A DNA stretch of 64,000 nucleotides from Aquipuribacter hungaricus (GCF_042663885.1 NZ_JBHSXV010000001.1); one strand, 5' to 3'; shown: positions 8,301-17,842, counted from the stretch's first letter. Notes: generated by a model from the letters alone, not told the origin. Translations and numbers: made by a program.

Positions 8301-8354
8301 CGCAGAGGTCTACCACGGCGGGTGGATGTCCGACCCCTCGGCGATGATGGCCCC

Positions 8355-11300
8355 GTGCCCCGAACCCCCTCTGCCGAGCGCGTCATGGCGCGCTTCTCCC
8401 CGGCCACGCGGGACTGGTTCGGCGGCGCCTTCCACGCCCCGACCCCGGCGCAGGTCGGCGCCTGGGACGCGGTGAGCAGCGGCGAGGACGCCCTGGTCGT
8501 CGCGCCCACCGGGTCCGGCAAGACCCTCGCGGCGTTCCTGTGGTCGCTGGACCGGCTCGCCGCCGAGCCGCTGCCGGAGGACCCGCAGCACCGCTGCCGT
8601 GTGCTGTACGTCTCCCCGCTCAAGGCGCTGGCCGTGGACGTCGAGCGCAACCTCCGCTCCCCGTTGACCGGGATCCGCGCCAGCGCCGAGCGGCTGGGCG
8701 CCCCGGTCCCGGACATCACGGTCGGGGTCCGCTCCGGCGACACGCCCGCCGCCGAGCGCCGCACGCTCGCCCTGCGCCCGCCGGACGTCCTCATCACGAC
8801 CCCGGAGTCGCTCTTCCTCGTCGTCACGTCCAAGGCCCGGGAGTCCCTGCTCGGGGTCGAGACCGTGATCCTCGACGAGATCCACGCCGTCGCCGGCACC
8901 AAGCGCGGCGCCCACCTGGCGCTCACGCTCGAGCGGCTCGACGCGCTGCTGGAGAAGCCCGCCCAGCGGGTGGGGCTGTCCGCGACGGTGCGCCCGGTGC
9001 AGGAGGTGGCCCGCTTCCAGTCCGGCGGTCGCCCCGTGCGGATCGTCCAGCCGCCCTCGACCAAGGAGTTCGACGTCTCCGTCGTCGTCCCGGTCCCGGA
9101 CATGTCCGACCTGGGCACGACCACGGGCGAGGTCGTCGGCAGCGCTGCGGGCGAGGAGCAGCGCCGCTCGATCTGGCCGCACGTCAACGAGCGCGTCGTC
9201 GACCTGGTCGCGGCGCACACCTCGACGCTGGTGTTCACCAACTCCCGCCGCCTGGCCGAGCGCTTCACCGCCCAGGTCAACGAGGAGTGGGCCGAGCGCA
9301 ACGCCCCCGACGAGGACGAGGACGCGACGGCGGCCCCGCAGCCGCGGCGCACCCCCGCCGAGGTCATGGCGCAGGCGGGCACGTCCGCCGGGGTGCCGCC
9401 CGTGCTGGCCCGGGCCCACCACGGCTCGGTGAGCAAGGAGCAGCGCGCCCTCATCGAGGACGACCTCAAGAGCGGGCGGCTGCCCGCGGTGGTCGCGACG
9501 AGCAGCCTCGAGCTCGGCATCGACATGGGCGCGGTGGACCTGGTCGTGCAGGTGGAGTCGCCGCCGAGCGTCGCCAGCGGCCTGCAGCGGCTCGGCCGCG
9601 CGGGCCACCAGGTCGGGGCGGTCTCCCGCGGCGTCGTGTTCCCCAAGCACAAGGCCGACCTCGTGCAGTGCGCCGTCGTCGTCGAGCGGATGGTGTCCGG
9701 GCAGATCGAGGCGCTGCGAGTGCTGTCGTCGCCGCTGGACGTGCTCGCCCAGCAGGTCGTCGCCATGTGCGCGATGGACGACTGGACCGTCGACGACCTG
9801 TACGCGCTCGTGCGGCGGACCGCGAGCTTCGCCGACCTGGCCCGAGGGCCGTTCGAGGCGACGCTGGACATGCTCGCCGGCCGCTACCCGAGCGAGGAGT
9901 TCGCCGAGCTGCGGCCGCGGCTGGTGTGGGACCGGGTGACCGACACCCTCACCGGCCGCCCGGGCGCCCAGCGGCTGGCCGTGACCAGCGGCGGGACGAT
10001 CCCCGACCGCGGCCTGTTCGGGGTGTTCCTCGCCGGGTCGGAGGGGGCCGGCCGCCGGGTCGGCGAGCTCGACGAGGAGATGGTCTACGAGACCCGCGTC
10101 GGCGACGTCATCACCCTGGGCGCCAGCTCCTGGCAGGTGCAGGACATCACCCGCGACCAGGTGCTCGTCACCCCGGCCCCCGGCCGCCCCGGCAAGCTGC
10201 CGTTCTGGCACGGCGACGCGCTCGGCCGCCCCGCCGAGCTCGGCCGCGCGGTCGGCGCCTTCGTCCGCGAGCTGGTCCGCCTCGGCCCCGACGCCGCCCG
10301 TGCCCGCTGCGCGACCGCCGGCCTGGACGAGTGGGCGACCGACAACCTGCTCGCCTACCTCGGCGAGCAGAAGGAGGCGACCGGGCACGTCCCCGACGAC
10401 CGGACCATCGTCGTCGAGCGCTTCCGCGACGAGCTGGGCGACTGGCGGGTCTGCGTCCACTCCCCCTTCGGCGGGCAGGTCCACGCCCCCTGGGCGCTCG
10501 CGCTGGCGGCCCGGTTCCGGGAGCGGCACGGCCTGGACGTGCAGGCGATGCACGGCGACGACGGCATCGTGCTGCGGCTGCCCGACGTCGAGGTGAGCGG
10601 CTGGGGCGGGCCCGACGACGGGCTCGGCTTCCTGGGCGGCGGTCTCGGCGGGGGTCTCGGCGGGTTCGGTGGTCCCCCCGGCGCCGACCTCGGGGGCGAC
10701 GGTGACGGCGGTGACGGCGCCACGGGTGGAGGCGGTGCGGGGGCCGGGGGCCCCGCGTGGCCCACGGCCGAGCCGGTCGCCGCGCCGGACGTCGCCGAGC
10801 TCGTCGTGCTGGACGCCGAGGACGTCGAGGACGTCGTCACGCAGGAGATCGGCGGCTCGGCGCTGTTCGCGTCGCGGTTCCGGGAGTGCGCGGCCCGGGC
10901 GCTGCTCCTGCCCCGCCGGCAGCCCGGCCGGCGGCAGCCGCTGTGGCAGCAGCGGCAGCGGGCGGCCTCGCTGCTCGACGTGGCGCGCCGCTACCCGGCC
11001 TTCCCCATCGTCCTGGAGACCGTGCGGGAGTGCCTGCAGGACGTGTTCGACGTCCCCGGGCTCGTCACGCTCATGCGGGAGGTCGCCTCCGGCGCGGTCC
11101 GCGTCATCGAGGTCGAGACGTCGACGCCCTCGCCGTTCGCGCGGTCGCTGCTGTTCGGCTACGTCGCCCAGTTCCTCTACGAGGGCGACTCCCCGCTGGC
11201 CGAGCGCCGCGCGGCCGCCCTGTCGCTGGACCCGCAGCTGCTGGCCGAGCTGCTCGGCCGGGGCGACGGAGCCTCGCTGCGGGACCTGCTGGACCCGGAG

Positions 11301-13490
11301 TCCGTCCGCACCACCGAGGCCGAGCTCCAGCGCCTGGTCGACGAGCGGAAGGCGCGGGACGCGGAGGACGTGGCGGACCTGCTGCGCGTGCTCGGCCCGA
11401 TGAGCACCGAGGAGGTGGCCGCGCGCAGCCTGGAGCCGCAGAGGGCCGCCGAGCACCTGGCGGCCCTGGTGGCGCAGCGGCGGGCCATCGAGGTCCGGCT
11501 CGGCGGGCGGGCGTGCACCGCCGCCGTCGAGGACGCCGCCCGGCTGCGGGACGCGGTCGGCGCGGCCCTGCCGGTGGGCCTGCCCGAGGCGTTCCTCGTC
11601 CCCGTCCCCGACCCTGTCGGGGACCTGCTCGCCCGTCACGCCCGTACCCACGGCCCGTTCACCGCCGCGGAGGTCGCGTCCCGGTTCGGTCTCGGGGTGG
11701 CGGTCGCCGAGCAGGCGCTGCGGCGCCTCGAGCAGGCGGGCCGGATCACCTCCGGCGCGATCCGGCCGCTGGAGGCCGGCGGCTCCCTCGACGTCCTCGA
11801 CTTCTGCGACGCAGGCGTGCTCCGGGTGCTGCGGCGGCGGTCGCTGGCGGCGCTGCGCCAGGAGGTCGAGCCGGTCACCGCCCGCGACCTCGCGCGCTTC
11901 CTGCCGGCCTGGCAGTCCGTCGCCGTGCCCGAGCAGGCACCCGACCCCCGCGCGACGCGGGGCGGTCCGACCGTCCGCAGCACCTCGGCCCGGCCCGCCA
12001 GGCGCGGTTCCGGCGGGGTCCGCGGGGTCGACGGCCTGCTGCGGGTGGTCGAGCAGCTGGCGGGCGCCCGGGTCCCGGCCAGCGCGCTCGAGCCGCTCGT
12101 GCTGCCCGCCCGCGTCACCGACTACCAGCCGGCCATGCTCGACGAGCTGACGGCCGCCGGCGAGGTGCTGTGGGTCGGCCACGCCCCGATGTCCGGCGGC
12201 GACGGCTGGGTCTCGCTGCACGCCGCGCACACCGCCCACCTCACGCTCCCCCTGGCCGCGGCGGGCGAGACGGCCGCGACCACCGCGCCGGGGGGCCGCA
12301 CCCCTGTCGCGGCACGCGCGGCCGGACCGGCTGCTGTCCCCGCCGCGGGCGCGACCGCAGGGGGGTCCGACGAGCCGGGCGGCCCTGCCGACCTGGCGCC
12401 CGCCCCGGGGGGCGCGGCGGCGGACGCCGAGGTCGCGACCCGGGTCCTCGACCTGCTCGGCTCCGGCGGGGCCTTCTTCTTCTCGCGGCTGTCGGCGGCG
12501 GTCGGCGGCGGGCCGGGCGCGGCGGGGCACGTTGCCGAGGCCGACCTGGTCCGCGTGCTGTGGGACCTGGTGTGGGACGGCAAGGTCACCAACGACACGC
12601 TCAGCCCCCTGCGCGCCCTGGTGGCGGGCGGCGCGACGCACCGCACGCCGGCCAAGGCTCCGCGCTCGCGCTACCGGCGGGCGCCGCGGGGGCCTGGCTC
12701 GGGCGGGCTGCTGGCGGCCCGCGCCGCGACCGGTCCGCCGGTCGCCGCCGGCCGGTGGTCGCTCGTGCCGCCCGCGGGCGAGGACCCGACCGTGCGCGCC
12801 GCGGCCGTCGCCGAGGTGCTCCTGGACCGCTACGGCGTGCTCACCCGCGGCTCCGTGGTGGCCGAGGAGGTGCCCGGCGGGTTCGCCGCGGTCTACCGGG
12901 TGCTGGCTGCCATGGAGGAGGCGGGACGGATCCGTCGCGGCTACTTCGTCGAGGGGCTCGGTGCGGCGCAGTTCGCCACCGTGGGGGCCGTGGACCGGCT
13001 GCGGGCCGGGGCCGGCGGCGCCGAGGAGGCCGCGGAGGAGCCCGACCCCTGGGCCGTCGAGCCGCCCGCCCCCGTGGGCCGGTCCGGCGTCGTCGACACC
13101 GCCGCCGGACCGCCGGTGCCGCAGGGCCCGCCCGGGCTCGTGCTGGCCGCCACCGACCCCGCCAACCCCTACGGCGCCGCCCTGCCGTGGCCGGAGCGCG
13201 AGGGCCACCGCGCCGGCCGCAAGGCGGGGGCGCTCGTCGTGCTCGTCGACGGCAACCTCGTGCTCTACGTCGAGCGGGGTGCCCGCACGCTGCTCACGTA
13301 CACCGACGACGAGGCGCTCCTGGCCTCCGGTGCCGAGGCGCTCGCCGCCGCCGTGCGGGCCGGGCGGCTGGGGCGGGTCACCGTGACCCGCGCCGACGGC
13401 GAGGGCGTCCTCGACGCGTCGGCGCCCGTCGCCGCCCTGCTCGAGGCGGCCGGCTTCCGGGCGACCCCGCGCGGCCTGCGGGCCGGCTGA
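8355..13490 (+). CDS. lhr: ATP-dependent helicase Lhr (long form)
   Basis: Lhr is a superfamily 2, 3'-to-5' DNA/RNA helicase tied to DNA repair. The 1711-residue product has Walker A PTGSGKT at 51-57, DEIH at 174-177, a VGLSATVRP motif III region and a QRLGRAGHQ motif VI, followed by the Lhr winged-helix and beta-barrel core. A glycine-rich linker (about residues 753-808, e.g. FLGGGLGGGLGGFGG) and an alanine/proline-rich stretch near residues 1305-1355 are low-complexity insertions; known mycobacterial Lhr is about 1500 residues. GTG 8355 is chosen because it precedes the first conserved residues and lies outside the DUF3046 gene. The stop overlaps the nei2 start by one base. Confidence 0.95.
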   Translation: MPRTPSAERVMARFSPATRDWFGGAFHAPTPAQVGAWDAVSSGEDALVVAPTGSGKTLAAFLWSLDRLAAEPLPEDPQHRCRVLYVSPLKALAVDVERNLRSPLTGIRASAERLGAPVPDITVGVRSGDTPAAERRTLALRPPDVLITTPESLFLVVTSKARESLLGVETVILDEIHAVAGTKRGAHLALTLERLDALLEKPAQRVGLSATVRPVQEVARFQSGGRPVRIVQPPSTKEFDVSVVVPVPDMSDLGTTTGEVVGSAAGEEQRRSIWPHVNERVVDLVAAHTSTLVFTNSRRLAERFTAQVNEEWAERNAPDEDEDATAAPQPRRTPAEVMAQAGTSAGVPPVLARAHHGSVSKEQRALIEDDLKSGRLPAVVATSSLELGIDMGAVDLVVQVESPPSVASGLQRLGRAGHQVGAVSRGVVFPKHKADLVQCAVVVERMVSGQIEALRVLSSPLDVLAQQVVAMCAMDDWTVDDLYALVRRTASFADLARGPFEATLDMLAGRYPSEEFAELRPRLVWDRVTDTLTGRPGAQRLAVTSGGTIPDRGLFGVFLAGSEGAGRRVGELDEEMVYETRVGDVITLGASSWQVQDITRDQVLVTPAPGRPGKLPFWHGDALGRPAELGRAVGAFVRELVRLGPDAARARCATAGLDEWATDNLLAYLGEQKEATGHVPDDRTIVVERFRDELGDWRVCVHSPFGGQVHAPWALALAARFRERHGLDVQAMHGDDGIVLRLPDVEVSGWGGPDDGLGFLGGGLGGGLGGFGGPPGADLGGDGDGGDGATGGGGAGAGGPAWPTAEPVAAPDVAELVVLDAEDVEDVVTQEIGGSALFASRFRECAARALLLPRRQPGRRQPLWQQRQRAASLLDVARRYPAFPIVLETVRECLQDVFDVPGLVTLMREVASGAVRVIEVETSTPSPFARSLLFGYVAQFLYEGDSPLAERRAAALSLDPQLLAELLGRGDGASLRDLLDPESVRTTEAELQRLVDERKARDAEDVADLLRVLGPMSTEEVAARSLEPQRAAEHLAALVAQRRAIEVRLGGRACTAAVEDAARLRDAVGAALPVGLPEAFLVPVPDPVGDLLARHARTHGPFTAAEVASRFGLGVAVAEQALRRLEQAGRITSGAIRPLEAGGSLDVLDFCDAGVLRVLRRRSLAALRQEVEPVTARDLARFLPAWQSVAVPEQAPDPRATRGGPTVRSTSARPARRGSGGVRGVDGLLRVVEQLAGARVPASALEPLVLPARVTDYQPAMLDELTAAGEVLWVGHAPMSGGDGWVSLHAAHTAHLTLPLAAAGETAATTAPGGRTPVAARAAGPAAVPAAGATAGGSDEPGGPADLAPAPGGAAADAEVATRVLDLLGSGGAFFFSRLSAAVGGGPGAAGHVAEADLVRVLWDLVWDGKVTNDTLSPLRALVAGGATHRTPAKAPRSRYRRAPRGPGSGGLLAARAATGPPVAAGRWSLVPPAGEDPTVRAAAVAEVLLDRYGVLTRGSVVAEEVPGGFAAVYRVLAAMEEAGRIRRGYFVEGLGAAQFATVGAVDRLRAGAGGAEEAAEEPDPWAVEPPAPVGRSGVVDTAAGPPVPQGPPGLVLAATDPANPYGAALPWPEREGHRAGRKAGALVVLVDGNLVLYVERGARTLLTYTDDEALLASGAEALAAAVRAGRLGRVTVTRADGEGVLDASAPVAALLEAAGFRATPRGLRAG

Positions 13491-14362
13491 TGCCCGAGGG
13501 GGACACCGTCTGGCTCGCCGGACGACGGCTCGACGGGGCGCTGGCCGGGAAGACGCTCACCGGGTGCGACTTCCGGGTGCCGTCGCTGGCCACGACCGAC
13601 CTCACCGGCAGCACCGTGGCCGGGGTGCGGTCCGTCGGCAAGCACCTGCTCACCCGGTTCGAGGGCGGGCCCGGCGACGGGCTGACGCTGCACACCCACT
13701 TCCGGATGGACGGGACCTGGCACCTGTACCCGGACGGCGAGCGCTGGCGGGGCGGTGCCGACCACCAGGTCCGGGCGGTGCTGCGCACGGACGGGCTCAC
13801 CGTCGTCGGCTACCGGCTCCCGGTGGTCGAGCTGGTGGCCACCGACGACGAGGACAGCGTGGTCGGGCACCTGGGCCCCGACGTCCTGGGCCCCGGGTGG
13901 GACCCCGCGGAGGCCGTCCGGCGGCTCGGGGCGGACCCGGCACGGATGGTCGGGGACGCGCTGCTCGACCAGCGCCTCGTCGCGGGGCTGGGGACGCTGT
14001 ACCGCGCCGAGACGTGCTTCCTCGCCGGGGTCACCCCGTTCACCCCGGTCGGGGCGCTGCGCGAGCACGGGACGACGCTGGAGCGGGTGGTGGCCATCGG
14101 GCACCGCCTGCTGGACCTCAACAAGGACCGGGTGCTGCAGGCCACCACCGGCGACACCCGCCGAGGACGGCACCACTGGGTGTTCGAGCAGCGGCGCTGC
14201 CTGCGCTGCGGGACGGGCGTCCTCACGGCCACGACGGGGGTGCCCCCGATGGAGCGCATCGCCTGGTGGTGCCCCCGCTGCCAGCGCGGACCGGCGCCGG
14301 CACCGGTCCCCGTGCGCGAGATCTTCCCGCCGACCGTCGGGCGGACCCGCTACCGGCCCTGA
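13490..14362 (+). CDS. nei: Endonuclease VIII-type DNA glycosylase (Nei2)
   Basis: A 290-residue base-excision repair glycosylase/AP lyase of the Fpg/Nei family. It begins MPEGDTVW: after removal of Met, Pro2 is the Schiff-base nucleophile and Glu3 the general acid. The central helix-two-turn-helix region includes LLDQRLVAGLGTLYRAE. A C-terminal zinc finger carries CLRCG and, about 25 residues later, WWCPRCQ, giving four cysteines. The family excises oxidised pyrimidines. The start codon shares its A with the lhr TGA, so helicase and glycosylase are made together; Lhr-Nei2 pairing is a recurrent actinobacterial arrangement. Confidence 0.94.
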   Translation: MPEGDTVWLAGRRLDGALAGKTLTGCDFRVPSLATTDLTGSTVAGVRSVGKHLLTRFEGGPGDGLTLHTHFRMDGTWHLYPDGERWRGGADHQVRAVLRTDGLTVVGYRLPVVELVATDDEDSVVGHLGPDVLGPGWDPAEAVRRLGADPARMVGDALLDQRLVAGLGTLYRAETCFLAGVTPFTPVGALREHGTTLERVVAIGHRLLDLNKDRVLQATTGDTRRGRHHWVFEQRRCLRCGTGVLTATTGVPPMERIAWWCPRCQRGPAPAPVPVREIFPPTVGRTRYRP

Positions 14363-14382
14363 GCCCGCGGGCCGGACGCACG

Positions 14383-14418
14383 ACCGCCCCCGCGCGTCCT
14401 GGGACGGGCGGGGGCGGT
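14383..14418. terminator. Bidirectional terminator between nei2 and clgR
   Basis: An 11-bp perfect stem (ACCGCCCCCGC with GCGGGGGCGGT) has an inner CGTCC/GGACG extension. It sits between two convergent stop codons, 20 bases after nei2 and 34 after clgR. Confidence 0.65.
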
Positions 14419-14452
14419 GACGTACGGGCCGATACCTCGGCAGGCGGTGCGG

Positions 14453-14821
14453 TCAGGCGACGGGAGCCAGGTCGTCGTCGGCGCGCTGGGGGGCGCGGAT
14501 GACGGTCTTGCGGATGCCGTCGACGGCGCGGGGCTGCACCCGGTCGCGTGCGGCGGGGGCGGTCTCGTCCAGGCGGGCGGCGAGGGACTCCGACACCGCC
14601 ACCCGGTCGCTCACCGAGCGCAGCACGCTCGACATGGGCACGTCGAGGGCCTCGCAGATGCTGAGCAACAGCTCGGACGAGGCCTCCTTCTGCCCGCGCT
14701 CGACCTCGCTGAGGTACCCGAGCGACACCCGGGCTGTGGAGGAGACGTCCCGGAGCGTCCGACCCTGGCGCTGGCGCGCACCACGGAGGACGTCACCGAT
14801 CTCTTCTCGGAGCAGGACCAT
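14453..14821 (-). CDS. clgR: XRE-family regulator ClgR
   Basis: A 122-residue transcription factor with an N-terminal helix-turn-helix of the XRE/Cro type (about residues 10-65: IGDVLRGARQRQGRTLRDVS then VSLGYLSEVERGQKEAS). ClgR activates clp protease and stress genes in actinobacteria and is itself Clp-degraded; this protein ends DDDLAPVA, ending in hydrophobic residues and alanine as in Clp-recognised tails. The ATG at 14821 is preceded by GGGAGGT. The gene order rimO-pgsA-cinA-clgR supports the name. In mycobacteria a 35-kDa PspA-like gene follows; here nei2/lhr does. A perfect palindrome lies just upstream of the start. Confidence 0.9.
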   Translation of the reverse strand: MVLLREEIGDVLRGARQRQGRTLRDVSSTARVSLGYLSEVERGQKEASSELLLSICEALDVPMSSVLRSVSDRVAVSESLAARLDETAPAARDRVQPRAVDGIRKTVIRAPQRADDDLAPVA

Positions 14822-14836
14822 GACGACCTCCCTTCC

Positions 14837-14853
14837 TGACCGGTAGCCGGTCA
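14837..14853. promoter_or_regulatory. 17-bp palindrome upstream of clgR
   Basis: TGACCGGTAGCCGGTCA is a perfect 7-bp inverted repeat around three bases, 16 bases before the clgR ATG. It could be an operator or a leader hairpin next to the ribosome binding site. It does not clearly match published ClgR boxes that I remember. Confidence 0.4.
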
Positions 14854-15043
14854 CTCGCGGGCGGTACCTGCCGTCTCCGGCCTGTCCGTCCGTCGGTTGG
14901 TCGCTCCACGGTACCCCGAGCGACGTCCCCGCACCTGGTGGGGTCGGCCCGTGGTCGTGCCGCGGCCGGACGACCCCGGCGGCGTCGCGAACCGCTCCCA
15001 CGGTCTCCAACACCGGGCGGGGGCGGCTGCTTCCCGCGCGGGC

Positions 15044-15586
15044 TCAGCCGGGCAGGCAGGACAGGAGCAGCCGCAGGGCCGCGGCGGTGCTCGCCCGGCG
15101 CACCTGCTCGCGGCCGCCGGGCAGGCGGAGGCTCTGGACCCGGGCGACCGGGCCGGCCACGGCCACGTGCACCGCGCCCACCGGTCTGCCGTCCTGCGGG
15201 GTGGGCCCGGCGACCCCGGTCGTCGCCAGACCCCACGTCGACCCGGTCACCCGGGCCGCACCGGCCGCCATGGCCGCGGCGACGTCGGGGTGCACGGCCC
15301 CGTGGGCGTCGAGCAGGTCCTGCGGCACCCCGAGCACGGCGGCCTTGAGGTCGGTGGCATAGGCGACGACCGCACCGCGGTACGCCGCGGACGCCCCCGG
15401 GACGGAGACCAGGGCCGCGGACAGCGCCCCGCCCGTGAGGGACTCCGCCACGCCGAGCGTCGTCCCTGCGCCGACGAGCCGCCGCACCACCTGGGCGGCG
15501 AGGTCGGCGACGTCCGCAGGGTCAGAAGCCGGGTCGGCATCCCGGTCGTGGCCAGGGCCGGCGACCGGGTCGTGCGCGCCGGTCAC
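15044..15586 (-). CDS. cinA: CinA-family nicotinamide-nucleotide amidohydrolase
   Basis: A 180-residue stand-alone CinA C-terminal domain (PncC type), expected to deamidate nicotinamide mononucleotide. The motif LGVAESLTGGALSAAL (about residues 43-58) carries the catalytic serine, and YRGAVVAYATDLKAAVLGV and GLATTGVAGPTPQDGRPVG follow in family order. The first 25 residues are polar. Start is GTG 15586, 49 bases after pgsA on the same strand. The CinA N-terminal molybdopterin-binding-like domain is absent, as is usual in actinobacteria. It is placed between pgsA and clgR, a conserved order. Confidence 0.88.
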   Translation of the reverse strand: MTGAHDPVAGPGHDRDADPASDPADVADLAAQVVRRLVGAGTTLGVAESLTGGALSAALVSVPGASAAYRGAVVAYATDLKAAVLGVPQDLLDAHGAVHPDVAAAMAAGAARVTGSTWGLATTGVAGPTPQDGRPVGAVHVAVAGPVARVQSLRLPGGREQVRRASTAAALRLLLSCLPG

Positions 15587-15635
15587 ACCCGCCGACCGGC
15601 AGGTCCCGGGCAGCGGGCCGACGGCCCTGCTGCGG

Positions 15636-16223
15636 TCACGCGCGCCCGGGGACGGCGGTGCGGTGGTCCCGGGCCGCCCGGAGGATGCTCACGGTGTACT
15701 GCACGCCCGTGACGACGGTGACCCCGACCGCCAGTGCCATGAGCACCCAGGTCACGACGTCGAGCGGGCCCGGCAGCGGCGCCACCGCGGCGGTGAGCGC
15801 CGCGGTCTGCAGGACGGTCTTGAGCTTGCCGCCCCTGGACGCCGGCACGACGGTGTGACGGATCACGGCCGCCCGGAGCACGGTGACCCCGATCTCGCGG
15901 ACGAGGACGACGACGGTGATCCACCACGGCAGCAGGTCGAGCACGCTGAGGGTGACGAACGCCGACCCGGTGAGCGCCTTGTCGGCGATCGGGTCGGCGA
16001 CGATGCCGAAGGTCGTCACGGTCCCGTTGCGGCGGGCGAGCCAGCCGTCGAGCTTGTCGGTCGCGGCGGCGACGAGGAACACCAGCGCGGCCCACCAGTG
16101 GCCCGGGTCGTCCTCGCGGCCGGCGGCCAGGAGCAGGAGGACGAACAGCGGCACCATGAGGATGCGCAGCAGCGTCACCGAGTTGGGCAGGTTGGCGTTG
16201 CGGCGCCAGGAGCCGGCGTCCAT
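15636..16223 (-). CDS. pgsA: CDP-diacylglycerol--glycerol-3-phosphate 3-phosphatidyltransferase
   Basis: A 195-residue integral membrane enzyme of the CDP-alcohol phosphotransferase family, which makes phosphatidylglycerophosphate on the way to phosphatidylglycerol and cardiolipin. The family signature D-x2-DG-x2-AR-x8-G-x3-D-x3-D is complete, beginning DKLDGWLARR and ending GIVADPIADK. The start NLPNSVTLLRILMVPLFVLLL is typical of PgsA. About five membrane spans are seen. The ATG at 16223 shares a base with the rimO stop (TGATG). An inositol or other acceptor cannot be wholly excluded, but PgsA next to rimO and cinA is the standard locus. Confidence 0.92.
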   Translation of the reverse strand: MDAGSWRRNANLPNSVTLLRILMVPLFVLLLLAAGREDDPGHWWAALVFLVAAATDKLDGWLARRNGTVTTFGIVADPIADKALTGSAFVTLSVLDLLPWWITVVVLVREIGVTVLRAAVIRHTVVPASRGGKLKTVLQTAALTAAVAPLPGPLDVVTWVLMALAVGVTVVTGVQYTVSILRAARDHRTAVPGRA

Positions 16224-17842
16224 CAGGCGTCCCCGCCCACGGGGCCAGGGGCCGCGACGAGGTCGGCCCCGTCGCTGGCCACGACCACGGCCCGGACGAA
16301 GGTGCCGACGCCGACGTCGGGCACGTCCGCCGATCGGGGCACGAGGACGGCCGTGGTGCCGTCGACCTCGGGACCCTGGTGGGCCGCGCGGCCGGACACG
16401 ACGACGACCTCGCCGCTGGTGCGTCCGGGGAGCAGGTCGAGGACCTCGGCCGCGGCGTCGCCGGTGAGGACCTCTTCGACGAGGACGTCGACGGCCTCGC
16501 CCACGCGGTCCTCGGCGCGCTGGGCGACGAGCTCGTCGACGACGGCGCTCACGTGCTCCACCCGCGCGGCGACCTCCTCGGCGTCGTGCTTGCCGCCGTA
16601 GGTCTCGGCCTCGGTGCCGTCCTCGTCGGAGTACCCGAACACGCCCACCACGTCGAGACGGGCCTGCGACAGGAAGCCGACGAGCTCCTCGACGTCCGCC
16701 TCGGTCTCGCCGGGGAAGCCGACGATGACGTTGGAGCGGACGCCCGCGGCGGGCGCCAGGGCACGCACCCGGCCGAGCAGGTCGAGGAAGTCCGCGCTGC
16801 CGCCGAAGCGGCGCATCCGGCGCAGCAGGGTCGCCGAGGCGTGCTGGAAGGACAGGTCGAAGTACGGGACGACGCCGGGGGTGGTGGCGATGGCCTCGAG
16901 CAGGCCGGGGCGCAGCTCGGCCGGCTGCAGGTACGACACCCGGACGCGCTCGATCCCGTCGACCGCCGCGACCTCGGGCAGGACGCTCTGGAGCAGGTCG
17001 AGGTCGCCGAGGTCCTTGCCGTAGCTCGTGGTGTTCTCGCTGACGAGGAACACCTCGCGCACCCCCCGCTCGGCCAGCCAGCGCGCCTCGTCGAGCACCT
17101 CGGTGGGTCGGCGGGAGACGAAGGAGCCGCGGAAGGCGGGGATGGCGCAGAACGTGCATCGCCGGTCGCAGCCGGAGGCGATCTTGAGCGAGGCCCACGG
17201 CGCGCTGCCGAGGCGGGCACGCACGACGGGCGGGCCCGAGGCGGGCGCCACGGCGGCGAGCGACGGCCGGTCGGCCTCGTCGACGGGCGACGGCGCGCCG
17301 GCGGTACCGCGCCCGGCGAGGACCCCGGCGTCCGGCGCGGCGAGGACCCCGGTGCCCGGGACGGCGGTGCCGGCGCGGGCGGCCTGGCGGTCGACGGGGC
17401 TCAGCGGGAGCAGGCTGCGCCGGTCGCGCGGCACGTGCGAGGCGGGCCGCTCCCCCGCGAGCACGGCCTGCAGGTGCGAGCTCATGTCGGCGTAGGAGTC
17501 GAAGCCCAGGACCGCGTCGGCCTCGGGCAGCGAGCCGGCGAGCTCCGTGCCGTAGCGCTCGGCGAGGCAGCCGACAGCGACGACGGCGCGGGTGCGGCTG
17601 GTGCCGTCGTGCCCGCCGTCCTTGAGCTGCGCGGCCTCCAGGAGCGTGTCCACGGAGTCCTGCTTGGCCTGCTCGACGAAGCCGCAGGTGTTGACCACGG
17701 CGACGTCGGCGTCGGACGGGTCGTCGACCAGGGTCCAGCCCTCGGCCTGGAGCCGGCCGGCGAGCTCCTCGGAGTCGACGTCGTTGCGGGCGCAGCCGAG
17801 GCTGGTGATCGCCACGCGACGGGACGAGGTCGCTGCAGGCAC
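16223..17842 (-). CDS. rimO: Ribosomal protein S12 methylthiotransferase RimO
   Basis: A radical-SAM enzyme that adds a methylthio group to an aspartate of ribosomal protein S12. The 539-residue product has the N-terminal UPF0004 domain (TSLGCARNDVDSEEL, first cluster Cys17), the radical-SAM CDRRCTFCAIP motif near residue 225, and a C-terminal TRAM domain. Between the UPF0004 and radical-SAM domains lies a poorly conserved alanine/glycine/proline-rich linker of about 60 residues (roughly 155-215). GTG 17842 is chosen because the similarity begins within 10 residues of it. The stop overlaps pgsA by one base. MiaB was considered, but the SLGCARN start fits RimO better. Confidence 0.9.
   Translation of the reverse strand: MPAATSSRRVAITSLGCARNDVDSEELAGRLQAEGWTLVDDPSDADVAVVNTCGFVEQAKQDSVDTLLEAAQLKDGGHDGTSRTRAVVAVGCLAERYGTELAGSLPEADAVLGFDSYADMSSHLQAVLAGERPASHVPRDRRSLLPLSPVDRQAARAGTAVPGTGVLAAPDAGVLAGRGTAGAPSPVDEADRPSLAAVAPASGPPVVRARLGSAPWASLKIASGCDRRCTFCAIPAFRGSFVSRRPTEVLDEARWLAERGVREVFLVSENTTSYGKDLGDLDLLQSVLPEVAAVDGIERVRVSYLQPAELRPGLLEAIATTPGVVPYFDLSFQHASATLLRRMRRFGGSADFLDLLGRVRALAPAAGVRSNVIVGFPGETEADVEELVGFLSQARLDVVGVFGYSDEDGTEAETYGGKHDAEEVAARVEHVSAVVDELVAQRAEDRVGEAVDVLVEEVLTGDAAAEVLDLLPGRTSGEVVVVSGRAAHQGPEVDGTTAVLVPRSADVPDVGVGTFVRAVVVASDGADLVAAPGPVGGDA

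Noticed and set aside
8310..13208. A 1632-codon open frame antisense to lhr
   Set aside because: Its sequence is arginine, glycine and glutamine-rich without domains, while the plus-strand frame has complete helicase motifs.
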